Below, one piece after another: positions 11,375 through 22,513 of a stretch of DNA of 64,000 nucleotides. How positions within the stretch are numbered: the stretch's first letter is position 1; every line of letters starts with the position of its first letter. The stretch covers positions 724,013-788,012 of the forward strand of contig MNCI01015984.1 of the NCBI GenBank assembly GCA_015680685.1. Direction: 5' to 3'. The DNA comes from Gnetum montanum (taxonomy: Eukaryota > Streptophyta > Gnetopsida > Gnetales > Gnetaceae). The position numbers were made by a program, and so were the translations under genes. The notes below the pieces were generated by a model. It had not been told where the DNA came from, made no database searches, and saw nothing but the letters and a program-made list of their open reading frames with translations.

Positions 11375-14222
11375 TTAGACAGTCCTAGGCGGTGGTGGCT
11401 CTTGAGGTTCTAAGGGACCTTCACTAGCTTCACACACGTGTGGTGGTCGAGGCAGCTGTGGCTATCTTGCCATTGCTATGACTTCAGGCGGAAGGCAAAA
11501 AGCATCTAGCAATGCCTTCATTTTCTCTTCTTTACTCCTAGGATCATTCACAGTTCATGCAGCTTCATTGATGTGGGTTGGAATTAGAATATTCCAAGGA
11601 CAAGGAAAAACTAGAAACAGCTCCTTAACATTGACAAACTAGGCCACAAATTGCTTATGCTCAATGTTGAATGCTTAGAGTGTGTCTTGTAGCACCTGGT
11701 AGTTGTTCATTCTTTTGACCAGGTTCTCTGCAACTGATCTCTAGTTAGTAAACTTTACCTTGAGAACCTCGAGTTTAGTAGTTACCATCACAAGTTTTTG
11801 TTTGGTGTCTTTATGATTCTTGAACTCAACCTTGTACAACAAGTACTAGCTAGCCACTTGCTTTTCAAGCTTAGACTGTGGCCACTTGATAGTTAACATC
11901 ACCAGGTTTGTGTAGCGGAGATTGGATAGCTCCATGTATTCAGTCATTTCTTTAATATACAACTCCTTCATGCAAATTTCCACCTTATTGTAGGTATTAA
12001 TCCCATCAATGATGGGTTGCCACATTTCTCTGCCTTGCTGGAGTTACTAGAGGGCTTCATTAACCTTTGCCTTCGCCAGTTGGATATGTTTTTCATTCAC
12101 CTCTCTCTGTAGGCCAACTTGGTCTTTGTAATGATTTTTTTTTTACTTTTTTGAACTTCAGAGCCTCATTTCTCCGGGCAGCAATCTCAATGGCTAATTT
12201 CTAGCATAAGGCACAGAGCTCCTCCATGGAGAGATTACAATTCTCTGCTGCCAATCTCCTCAATTTGGCATTTTCTCTGGTGAGCTACTCCTGCTATTAA
12301 TGGATAAATTCTTCTAATTGTTGCTTTTGCATATCAACATTTCACAAGCGATGGTTTTCTGATGTCAAGCTCTCATTTTCTTGGCGTGTTTGCATCATGT
12401 CCCTCCATACTGAATGAGTTTATGCTGCTATGGATTGATTGAAGACCGTCGTAACCATTTCTCCCTCAACCCACTTTAGCTATTTTTGGAGCTATTGTAA
12501 AGCTTCATTTTGTGTCAATTGCATGGTTGATAAAAATAGGGTCAGCAATATGGGCATGTAATTCGACAACTTCTGCAACTAAGCATTGATTGTGTGCTTA
12601 AGCTGTTTCAAGTTGCCCTTCTAAGATGAGGCACTTTCCCTTTGCCTCTAGTAGCTTCGACTGGGTTGTAGTGATGGTATCTAGAAAATCAAAGATATTT
12701 GAAATCAGTTGCCTAGTTCCCACCAGTCAGTCTGGTAGTTTTTCATGTTGGATTGCACTTAATCTTCCACTGATTGTCCTTGTGGACGTCTACACATCTC
12801 TTAGTGCAAAAACATCTGATTTAAGCGTTGCATGTGCATTTAATGCCTCAGCAATTTGATTAGCAACAATCTCTATAGTTGTCTCTTGCCCCTGGTGCTG
12901 CATCACCAATATGGTTGCCTCCTCACCCTTCTCCAAGTGCATTGAAAAGGAAGTAGTATTCCTAGATATTTTTGGGAATAGATGATGCTAAGAGAGAGAT
13001 ACTGTCACCTCTTAGGCACTTGGGTTTGACCTTGCAGGCAACCACATTTGTTGGGTAGACATCATTGATCCACCTTCCTCCATCTAGTTGATTGTGTGAG
13101 CCACTTCTCTGAGGTGACTCATGGCTGATCTGTACATAGATGGGTCTCCACCACTAATTCATGCTTGCTACTCCCATTGTTGCAAGAGCTGTTGTTGGAT
13201 TTTTCGCATGCACTCAACTGCAGTGCAGGCCTTTGGTGTTTGCTCATGAGTAGGTGGTGGAGGTGGTTGTTACTACATCTCTTTTGTGGTTGTGGCAAGT
13301 GTCTTATCTTTCATCATCTCGGCCCACGAAGCATTAGGAGCATGCCTGAGTGTATCATTTGCATAGCAGACTATCCTTGCCCTTTTGCATAATTTTTTGA
13401 TCAAGCAAGGGAAGGGTAGAGTTTTTCTTCCACATTCATTCTCCTTGAAGCACTTTTCTATCTCCAAATAGATTAGTTGTGGAAGATTTGCTAGAAATTT
13501 TCTGCTTAGAGTAGCGCATGCTCTAGTGGACAAGGCTATCATCTTATTGGGCTTCACCATTGGATTGAGGTGGGAGGACGCTATCTTAAAATAGACTCAC
13601 TTTGCTAGTGTGAATGTGCCAAACTTCTTGTGGTCAACCCCATAACACCGTTGATTCCACTCCTTTTTTACTTTGGAATCAGCTTACGTGGATAGCTCTA
13701 CCAACTATGTTCCTACGTCTGGCAACCCAAGGGCCTGCACAATGGCTTCTATTAAGTAAAACACTTGGATATCCTTGATTTTCATAGCAGCTTCTACTTT
13801 CTTGGTTCTCCAAAAGAGATATGTTTCTCCCATGTACCGCTCCCCATTGGAAGTGATGATTGGCCACATGGGAGAGGCTCGTAGTTGAGTTCTGATGTCT
13901 TCTGGAGCTTGTTTGAGGAACGTCCTGAAATTTAGCTCTTAGAGAACTAACCATTGGACCTCATAGCTCCCTATTATGTCAAGGTAGGCTTGAGCGAGTG
14001 TAACTTCCAATCTTGGTACAGGGCCTGGCACCTTGCCTCGCTATGAATGTTTAGATGTAGCTTTTTCTTTGGGAATCTGTTGAACAGATTCCACCTCAAC
14101 CTCATCTCTAAGAGGTCCTATTGCGTGGGTTGCCTAAGCTTGTTCTTGGCCATGTTTTTGTTGGCCCCTTCCTCCTATGGGTCATTTCTCCCATAGTTGC
14201 GATGGTCCTTCTATAGTGCCAT
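11375..14222 (-). pseudogene. Accessory (env-position) ORF of element D
   Basis: ATG at 14222 follows a splice acceptor (TGTGGTTACAG|ATG). The reading, with several stops and shifts, ends near 11375 in a proline-rich tail (EPPPPRTV). It sits between INT and the 3' LTR, where Athila elements carry an env-like ORF. Segments matching element C include SPMWPIITSNGERYMGETY, LPFPCLIKKLC and ANDTLRHAPNAS. The first third looks like a globular plant-transposon-type domain. The rest, as in element C, looks charged and coiled-coil-like. No signal peptide or membrane segment is evident, so calling it an envelope is not supported. Function unknown. Confidence 0.7.
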
Positions 14223-14513
14223 CTGTAACCACACATAACAATAGGTTAGCAAATATTATGTCACTCAAAATGATTGGAAATCTTATCTCATATGGAGGTT
14301 ACACTTGGCTAAGGTGTGATTATGGCTAGATGGAATTAATATTTAATTATTAATTTAGTCTTTGGTTTACTGAAGTTGTTGGAAGGGTTAAATTCTCAAA
14401 AATTAATGATTTAATAGCATTTTACCTCTTAAGCCTTTGGGGAAGTTAGAAAAAGTTTCAAAAAATTATCATCAAAACCTTGGGGTTTGCTACTCCCACA
14501 ACTAAGATCTTAC
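14223..14513 (-). other. leader intron of the element D accessory ORF
   Basis: On the - strand the donor is CCAGAG|GTAAGATC (GT at 14513-14512) and the acceptor TGTGTGGTTACAG lies directly before the ATG at 14222. The same acceptor-ATG arrangement (TGTGTGATTACAG|ATG) is found in element C at 57829. Confidence 0.6.
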
Positions 14514-14654
14514 CTCTGGTTACTACAGGATCGAAGAATGAGGTGATTCAGATAAACAATGTGAGAGTTATAGGCTCGGGAAGGTTTTTGGGCTCTAAAA
14601 ATTGCAAAAACGCCTTGTGTGTTATGGAACAAATGTGAAAAATTCAAAGTGTTT

Positions 14655-14740
14655 GGCAGTATTTATACTATTTTTGCCTTACATTGACGAGGCTTAGTTA
14701 TTGTAGCTATTGACCATTGTTAACTTTTGTTGACTTGGTC
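14655..14740 (-). promoter_or_regulatory. internal promoter of element D accessory ORF
   Basis: On the - strand AGTATAAATACTGCC (TATA at 14667-14661) follows GCCTCGTCAATGTAAGGC and a cluster of GTCAA words. The D LTR U3 has TCGTCAATGTA (5' LTR) and GCCTCGTTGATGTA (3' LTR) upstream of its own TATA box. The 5' UTR and leader intron lie downstream. Confidence 0.5.
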
Positions 14741-15097
14741 AAAACTTGAAAATTATAGAGATTTTGAACAAAATCAGGGTCAAATGGAAGCTCAAATAGC
14801 CACGAACATGATGAAAAATATGAGAAGAGGGTGTTGAAGTCTTGAAAATTGAGAAATTTGAAGAAAATGGAAAAAGAGGGTGGAAAATGAGAGATCAAGG
14901 AGCACATAATGGTTTGCACAATGAAATATGCAAAAGATAGGATTGTAGCAATGTCTATGATAAGGGACTTAACTAACCAAACTAAGAGATATGCAAGTGG
15001 GTCCTCCTCATAGCAAGTGCATGTCCTTGTTGTCCTTGCATAACCTCAACTAAGGAGTTTCTGGGCCCCACAATTGATTAATGATCATGAAAAGTTA
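14741..15097 (-). other. element D internal spacer
   Basis: About 350 bases between pol remnants and the internal promoter of element D. Originally contiguous with 34448 onward before E2 inserted. No coding sequence recognised. Confidence 0.5.
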
Positions 15098-15102
15098 AGG
15101 AC
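15098..15102 (+). other. target-site duplication AGGAC, left copy (solo LTR E2)
   Basis: AGGAC precedes TGATGAATTG; the identical 5 bp follow the E2 end at 34443-34447. Confidence 0.85.
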
Positions 15103-15182
15103 TGATGAATTGTGATTCATCAGTGATGGGACGCGATATCGCATGGGCTGTGATATCCTGTACGCGATATTGCATCCGCCGC

Positions 15183-16742
15183 TGTAACAATGGAAAACAT
15201 CGATCGTTGGAAAATACCGAACGAAAATTCGTGTACACAGTCTTAACCACGGATCCGTGCGAGGGCCGTGCTGGAGAAAATGAATCCGCGGTGCCCTGAA
15301 CGGTCTTGTCGATTAGACAGGGACTTACTCAATTAGTAAATTGATGAATATCACGATAATATGTGTATTATATAGATATTCCACGAGACAAATTGATTCG
15401 ATGAATCGTAGAAGGAGTAGAAAATGATGTAAATAAATTGAAATAACGACAACGTCAACGCGATAAGGAGGATCAGATTTAGAAAAGTGCGCAATTCCAA
15501 GATCTATGTTTTGATTCGAAGATTGAGTATATTGTATACAAAGTTCCAATAGCAAACTCTGCTTATCCTGTGCAAAGCATACACAAAGCAACAAGAAAAC
15601 TGTTCAACGAGGAGTACAGAATGAAGCTCGGTCTACCTCATAAGCCAAAAATGGGATGCAAGGAAGGTCAAGCCTGGATGTCTATCGATCAACTGTTTTT
15701 GATCAATAAACCTTGCCAACCTCACCAAATGATCTCTCGATCTTTGATCTGCTCTTTTTGCCTTCGGTAGTTTTTGCTCAAAGTTGCTAATGATCGCCAA
15801 TGGAGAGAACTGTATTTTTGCCAAAAGACTGATCGCTCCTGCTGTCAATGCTCAACAATGTCTTCTGTCTCTGCTAAGAGGTGATGTTGCCAAAAAGAAG
15901 ATCCCCCTCAAAAAAGCCCAAAGATGAAGATCACTTCTTTCTTCGCCAACTAGAGTATTTATAAATTCGGCATCATGTGGAGAAAGCACGGTCCCGATGA
16001 CACGTGTCTTGAACTTTCAGAATACCGTTGACTTGGCAAACTTCATGTTTGAAACTAGTCATGTCGCATCACGTTTTTGGAAAAGGGGGTAAAGTACGCT
16101 GTCAACCACTCCTGCTGAAGCCGCATCATTATTACGTTGCAATACGCTAATGAGCGTATTATGCGTATAGATAACAGATGTGTGTCTAGTATTGCCTTAG
16201 TTGACTTTAGGCTGTATTACACTCGTTTACGTTGCGTAGCGTGGCAGAGCATAATAGAGCATCAAACATGGTCAACTTTACAATAAGTTACGCGTGTTTA
16301 CGCTGCGCAGCGTAATAAGCATAAAGCGACCAATCTGCAAAAAAGAAGAAATCAATCTGCCGTGCTTCTTTAGACTCTGACTTTGACTTCCTGGAAGCTC
16401 ATTACGCTGCTCTGCATAACATAGTGTAAACTCAGCCCTGAACAAAAGACTTAGTGGAATATGCAACAAGTCTTAGACATTAAACTTCGTCCAATTCGCC
16501 GAAGTAAGTTAGTTTCTGATATCAGGCTATGTTAAACAGAGTTACGCTGAGTGACACTACGCTATGTTGCGTAATGTAGCGTAAAGAGAGAAAACAAAGT
16601 AAGGTTGAAATTTGTAAGAAACTTGGAGACTTGATGCTGCGCGCCTCTTTGTCTTGTTCTGTTTTTTGGAATTTTGTCGCCAACTTTCGCCCGAATCGTG
16701 AATCTTCGCCTTAGGCCGATTCGCAATTTCCACGGTGTTTCA
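15183..16742 (-). repeat. 3' LTR of element B
   Basis: 1560 bp, TG..CA ends on the - strand. TATA box (TTTATAAATAC on the - strand) at about 15956-15966. U3 is full of TTACGC/GCGTAA words, including the perfect 18-bp palindrome TTACGCTGCGCAGCGTAA at 16298-16315. Compared with the 5' LTR it lacks about 59 bp near 16255. Confidence 0.93.
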
Positions 16743-16756
16743 ATGGCCCCTCTTTG
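16743..16756 (-). other. polypurine tract of element B
   Basis: On the - strand AAAGAGGGGCCATTG lies directly against the LTR start TGAAACACC, the usual plus-strand priming position. Confidence 0.7.
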
Positions 16757-17949
16757 TTGACATTTAGAGGGCTTGCCCGAAAGACGTCGACAAAGAATAC
16801 GAAACACCGGATGGGTAAAAGTACCTATAGCGTTCATCAACGGTTACTCAAGTGTCACCCTGTCAAAGCAAAAGTGCAGAAATGAGGGAAATAGGAGATA
16901 AAATGGTACGTGAGGGAATTTGTACAGAGGTAAGAGGAGAGAGGTTCGGGGAAGACTCAAGTGAGGTTTAGGGAAGACTCAAATGAGGTGAGTATAGTTT
17001 TTCACTTATAAGCACTTAGGCCTTCTCTTGCGATTGCATTTGCATGGAGTTATGCCGTCATTTTGTAGATGAAGGGGCTTGCATAGACGAATTGTGTTAC
17101 ATTTGCGCGGTCTGGATGAGTTGTGCTTTATCCATTTTGCTGACCCACCTTTTTTTTTGGCGTCCATTAGGTGAGTTGCGTTATGCCGGTTTATGGACTT
17201 GATTGTAATGCAGATGTGGAAAGCGTATGTTGCGTATTCACATTTTGCGTAAGGGAAACAGATGGGATGGCTAAGGAGGGTAGTAAGAGCTAGAGGTAGG
17301 ATTATGAGGAAAATAGGGATGCACTCTTGAGTGGATAGGCTAACCTAAGCAGCTATCTCAAAACGCTGTCTGTATTTCACTGCTCAGATGAACGTACTTT
17401 TGAACGACATCCTCGTAGCAAGTAACCTGCAACCAAAGAAGAAAACAGAGGACACCATTGTTCGACCAAATCACTGGAGAGGTTGTTGAAACAAGTACCG
17501 TTTGGGACGAGACAGAGTGAGCGGGCTGTGAAGGAGGAACCATAGCAAGAGGCCAGGGTCTTCAATGTTGACGCTCGGCCCAGCATATCGTCGCCAAAGA
17601 ATATCAAACTCATCGCACCCAACTGGTTATGCAAAGAACCAGCTAGGTGAATCTGTGAAGCCAGAGCCTGATAGTGATGATGAGTGAAGATCCCTAAGGT
17701 CGTAGTTGATGAGAACTCCTTTGGGGATCCGGACGACGAAACTAAACTCTCAGAGGTGCCACTGCTGAAGTGGGTGCAGTGACGGCATCTCCGAGGGGTC
17801 AGTAGTATGCCTTTCAGCACATCCGAGGAATCAGCAGAATGCCTGTGAGGTAGCGATGCTGGGGCTGTCCCAACATCCCACCCCATTTGTTTTGCAGCCA
17901 CACAGAGACAATTACGCTTTCTTGATTCGCATGTTGGCGGTCTGTAGGT
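16757..17949 (-). other. element B 3' untranslated spacer
   Basis: About 1.2 kb between the tandem array and the polypurine tract. A reading frame open for 252 codons on the - strand (18135-17377) overlaps its upper part and the array. It is rich in S, L and H and resembles nothing I recognise. The lower part (16860-17350) has AGGTTCGGGGAAGACTCA-like direct repeats near 16945-16985. Treated as non-coding unless intact relatives are found. Confidence 0.4.
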
Positions 17950-18540
17950 CCCATTTTTAAGTCCTGGTAGACTACCATTGTTGGTTTTAAGTCCTAGCAG
18001 ACCATGGTCATAGTTTAAAGTCTGGGCGGATTGAAAAATGCTAGTTTTACGTCGTAGCGGATGGTGGTAGAGCTGATTTATGGTCTCAGCAGACCGTGTT
18101 GTGGATGTCAGTTTCATGTCGTGACCCAGGGACAAATTTGTGCTGGTTTCATGTCTCAGCAGACGGATACTTACCTATGCCAGTTTTATGTCATGGCGGA
18201 TAGCCGGCGCCAGTTTAGTGTCGTGGCGGACACGTGCAGGAAATGCTAGTTTTACGTCTTGGCGGATCTATACAACACTGCCAGTTTTATGTCATAGAGG
18301 ACGGTTGCAACTTGCTAGTTTTATGTCATGGCGGACGATCGTTGCCAGTTTAGCATCATGGCAGACGCGTGCAGAAAGTGCTAGTTTTACGTCGTAGCGG
18401 ACGATCATTGCTAGTTTAGCGTCGTGGAGGACACGTGAGGGGAATGCTAGTTTTACGTCGTAGCAGACGATTGTTGCCAGTTTAGCGTCGTAGCGGATGA
18501 TTGTTGCTAGTTTAGCGTCGTAGCGGACGATTGTTGTGCC
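17950..18540 (+). repeat. tandem array of AGTTTTA hairpin repeats, element B 3' region
   Basis: About 18 consecutive units of 29-37 bp of the type GCTAGTTTTACGTCGTAGCGGACG. Dyads vary by unit: CGTC/GACG, TGTC/GACA, GGTC/GACC, GTGTC/GACAC, AGTC/GACT. The array begins about 140 bp beyond the INT end in element sense. Tat/Ogre elements are known for hypervariable tandem repeats between INT and the 3' LTR. Confidence 0.88.
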
Positions 18541-18683
18541 TGATGTTAACACTGGATATGTAGCTAGATGTAGTACCGCTTCAGATATATATGGTTCACG
18601 GGATTCGGTAACTCGTTTCCGTTGATATCTGCTAGCTTGAATGCACCGTTGCCATACACATCAGCTACCAAAAAAGGACCCTC

Positions 18684-21600
18684 CTAGTTTGCAGAGAACT
18701 TGCCTACTGGTTCGCGAACGGCCTTGAGAACCAAATCTCCTTTCTCAATCGGACGTTGTTGAAGATTATGACGATGCTTCTGCCTCTGCTTATCTTGATA
18801 CTTTTCGATGGTATCAAGCATCTGTATTCGCTTCTCCTCTACTGAATCCAAATCCATGATCCAAGACTTGGTGTGTTGAGCGTCATTTATAATCGTGGAG
18901 AAGACCATCCGCAGAGAAGGAACTTGTAATTTGAGGGGTAGCACCGCCTCAGATCTATAGACTAGGCTATAGGGTGTACTGTCTGTAGTTGTCCTACATG
19001 TAGTACGATACGCCCATAGCACATAGAGGATCTTTTCATGCCACCGCCTCTTGTTGCTGTTGAGCATTTTCTTGAGTAGGTTGATAATGACCTTATTTGT
19101 TGCTTCGGCTTGATCATTCGCTTGTGAGTAATAAGGCGAGGAAAAAGATTGTTTAATACCAAGGCTATCATAGAAAGATTTGGTTTCCATACTGCTAAAT
19201 TGTGGCCCATTGTCAGTCACAATAGTCATCGAGAGGCCAAATCTGGTTACGATGTTATCTAAAATGAAATGGCAGGTTTGTTGAGATGTGATCTTTCGCA
19301 AAGGAATGGCTTCCACCCACTTCGTGAAGTACTCAGTAGCGGTGATTATGAACCTATGACCTGCGGAAGATTTTGGTGTGATAGGCCCTATAATGTCTAA
19401 TCCCCATCATTGAAAGGGCCATGTAATCTGAGTCTTGTGTAGTTCTGTAGGCAACACGTGTATAAGGTTTGCGTAATGCTAACACGTGTCGCACGTTTTA
19501 ACCTTTATAAGACAATCTTTTTCCATGTACGGCCAATAATACCCTAAGTGATGGATTTTAGAGGCCATGGCTCATGGTGCTACGTGTCCTCTGCATAATC
19601 CCTCGTGAACCTCGCCAACTATACGTTGTGCTTGGTCTTTGTCAACGCAAGTAAGAAGTACTCCATCAAAAGAGCATCTACAAAGGGTACTATCTCCTAT
19701 GATGACGTACTGCCTAGCTCGCTTGCGGATTGCATCTTTTTGTACACGTGTTAGCTTGTGTGGTGGTTCGCCATGCAAGAGGTAAGTTTTAATGTTGTCG
19801 TACCACTCTGGCGTTCTATCCTTGAGCAGTGAAGATATTTGCGCCGTTTGAATGATAGGATCTGTACACTCTGTTATTAAGGTGGGACAAGTGTCGAACA
19901 GGTGCGACAACACATTTAAAGCTAATGTAGCCAATGCATCAGCTAGTGTGTTGTCATTTCGAGGCACGTGTTGGGCATCGATTATTGCGAACTGTCTCAG
20001 AAGATCTTTAGCCATATCGCAGTAGGGCTGTAAATGTACAGCCTTGCAGGTGTAGACTCCTGTGATTTGATTTATAAGAAGCATCGAATCGCCCCTAATT
20101 GCTAGGTGTTGAACATCAAGCTCTTTGGCTGTTAATAATCCTCTGAGGAGCCCCTCGTACTCTGCCATGTTGTTCGTACAAGGAAAGGTCAAGTGGTAAG
20201 CATGAAAACGTACATCCTCAGGTGATAGCGTAATGACTGTGGCGGCACTGCCACCTCTAGCGGTTGAAGCTCCATGAAAATGTAACGTTGCTTCAAGGCC
20301 TGTTAGAACAAGGCTTAGACTATGTACATGCTCGTTGGGGAATTCAGGCTCTATCGTCGCCTGACTATCAATAGGTGATGTTATTAATTGGTCAGTTATC
20401 GCCTGGCCTTTCGTAGAAGATTGACTAATGTAATGCAGATCAAATTCTGTCATGATAGCTTTCCAACGAGCAATTTTACTACTTTCATACAGACTGTGCG
20501 TAGTAGCCCTAAGGATGTTATTTTTGCAGATTATGTTGACCTGGCTATGGAAGAGATAGTGTCTACATTTTTTGAGCATAAACACTAACGCTAAACAATT
20601 ACGCTCTACTTCATTATATCTCGTTTCATAGGCACATAGGGCATGACTCAAGTAGTAGATGGGTACTTCTGACCCATCATCCCTCTTTTGATAGAGTAAT
20701 GCAGCTAAGGCTACGTCCGATGTTGCGAGGTAAATGTGAAACGGTTGATCCCTTTATGGCGGGAATACTGTTGACAAGCGTTGAAGTTCTTGCTTCAAGC
20801 TGTCAAACGCATGCTGATAATAGTCCGTCCATTCGAAGTTAACCCCCTTTTTTAGCAGATGCTGCATGGGGTGTAACTTGTCTGTTAGTCTCGAAATGAA
20901 CCGCCTGATAAATTGTAAACTCCCTTTCAATCCGCGTAATTGCTTGAGATTTGTAGGGGGTGTCAATTCAACAATGGCTTTGACTTTGTCAGGGTCTACT
21001 CATATACCAGTTTCCAATACCACAAACCCCAGCATGCGTCTGATTTTGACTCCGAATACGCACTTCTTTGGGTTAAGCCGGAGGTCGTATTTAGAGCATC
21101 TTTTAAGGACTAACTCCAGATCCTCTGAATGATCTTCTGACCTTTTAGACTTAACAGCTATATCGTCAACATAATCATTCAGTCTCCTTAGGAGGTAATT
21201 GCTAAAGATGTACGTCATAGCTCATTGATACGTAGCTCCAGCATTTTTTAAACCAAAAGGCATCATGGTGTAACAAAAGGTCCACCAGGGTGTCATGAAT
21301 GTCATTGTCAACTGGTGTTCTGGGTTGATGCAAATTTGATTATAGCCTGAGAAGCCATCCATGAAGGATAAAAGCGCATGCCCAGCGGTTGTATCCACTA
21401 GTTGGTCGATACTGGGTAGTGGGAAATTATCCTTGATTGTAGCTTTGTTCAAGTCTCAGAAGTCTATGCAGATGCGTATCTCTCCAATCTTTTTGGGGAC
21501 AACTACAATGTTAGATACCCAGTCTGAGTAATCGACTGCTCGAATGAAACCAGCCTGGTACAGTTTAGTGATCTCATCGCGTACTGCTAGTGCGACTTCT

Positions 21601-22043
21601 GGCTTAATTTTTCGTGCCTTTTGTCTAATTGTTTTAATATGGGGATCTAGGATTATGTTGTGTTGTATTAATCTTGGGTCTAGTCCCGGCATATCTTCGT
21701 ATGACCATGCGAACACTATGATGTTGTTCTGGAGGACCTGTTTTATATTGTCATGTGCCTTTTGGTCTAGTAAAGAACTAACCTTAAGAGTTTTAGTCTC
21801 ACCTTTATGCGTAACCATAGAGACCTCGTTAAGGGGGTCTTCGGTTATATCTCCAGCCTCCAGATCTAGCGTGCGCATCGATTATTCTGACCAGTCTAGA
21901 GATGTTTCCGATGTAGCTATGGTTGCGTCATTAAGGGCAAGGTTAGTTTCTACTAGTGTGGGATCAAATTGTCTAATGATTTCCCCATGTGGGCCTGTTA
22001 AAGCTAGGGGCGTTGATAAAGTTTCGTCCATTTTCCAATTGTC
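18684..22043 (-). pseudogene. Element B RT - RNase H - archaeal-type RNase H - integrase
   Basis: One frame runs from the putative acceptor at 22043 to 18684 with scattered stops. RT: palm landmarks ITKLYQAGFIRAVDYSDWVS, MPFGLKNAGATYQ and YVDD at 21173-21162. First RNase H: about 20750-20400. Second, archaeal-type RNase H: about 20330-19900, with NNMAEYEG, IRGDS and LADALATLA in place but FHGAS where the first catalytic Asp (FDGAS) is expected. Integrase: zinc region (CRGHV ... CDTCQHY) about 19600-19440, then core with TDNGPQFSS and YYSQANDQAEATNK. A double RNase H is diagnostic of Tat elements. Many of the stops fit CAA/CAG/TGG decay. Reverse transcription and integration functions are inferred from the families. 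Confidence 0.92.
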
Positions 22044-22237
22044 CTGCAAAATTGTCAAATATGAAAGTAATTAGGAAGATGCTAAGTTAAGTGTCATAAG
22101 TATTTAGCATATAACGCTTGGTTTAGTCTAAAAAGAAAAAAGGTACAGTATGACTTTGCTGAGCGCAAGGAGTTAACTGAATTTTGAATTCTGTGAACAA
22201 CCTGTAATTAATGCGACCCGATTATGAGGTGATAAGA

Positions 22238-22264
22238 TACAGTAGTTTAAGGTCGTTTCAGACC
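22238..22264 (+). repeat. single AGTTTTA hairpin repeat near the pro-RT intron acceptor
   Basis: AGTTTAAGGTCGTTTCAGACC: dyad GGTC/GACC with a 6-base loop, between the divergent starts of the antisense gene and RT. Confidence 0.6.
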
Positions 22265-22513
22265 GTAATGCATGTGATATCTACCGCAATTAATGCCCTG
22301 ATCTTTAGGTTCCAGCTCATACTGGCACCAGCATTTGGGCAAGTCTCGCTTTAATCGGGCGTCAAGTCGGTTAGTTTTGCATATAAGTAAGCAGTTCTTA
22401 TGAAAAACAAGCTGTTGGCTATCGCGAATTCGAATTTTTGGCTATCGCAAAGAGAAGGAGAAAGAGTAAAAGATTGCAGCGCGTTATTTGTGAAGGCGTT
22501 CAGGAGTGTAACA

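Noticed and set aside
12626-12859. + strand frames within 11.4-14.2 kb
   Set aside because: They are complements of the accessory ORF of element D, whose homology to element C is on the - strand.
11375-14222. Calling the accessory ORFs of C and D true envelope proteins
   Set aside because: Only the position is env-like; no signal peptide, transmembrane or fusion segment is visible.
17377-18135. 252-codon open frame on the - strand between INT and the 3' LTR of element B
   Set aside because: It overlaps the tandem array, has no recognised motif and biased S/L/H composition; kept only as a remark in the spacer entry.
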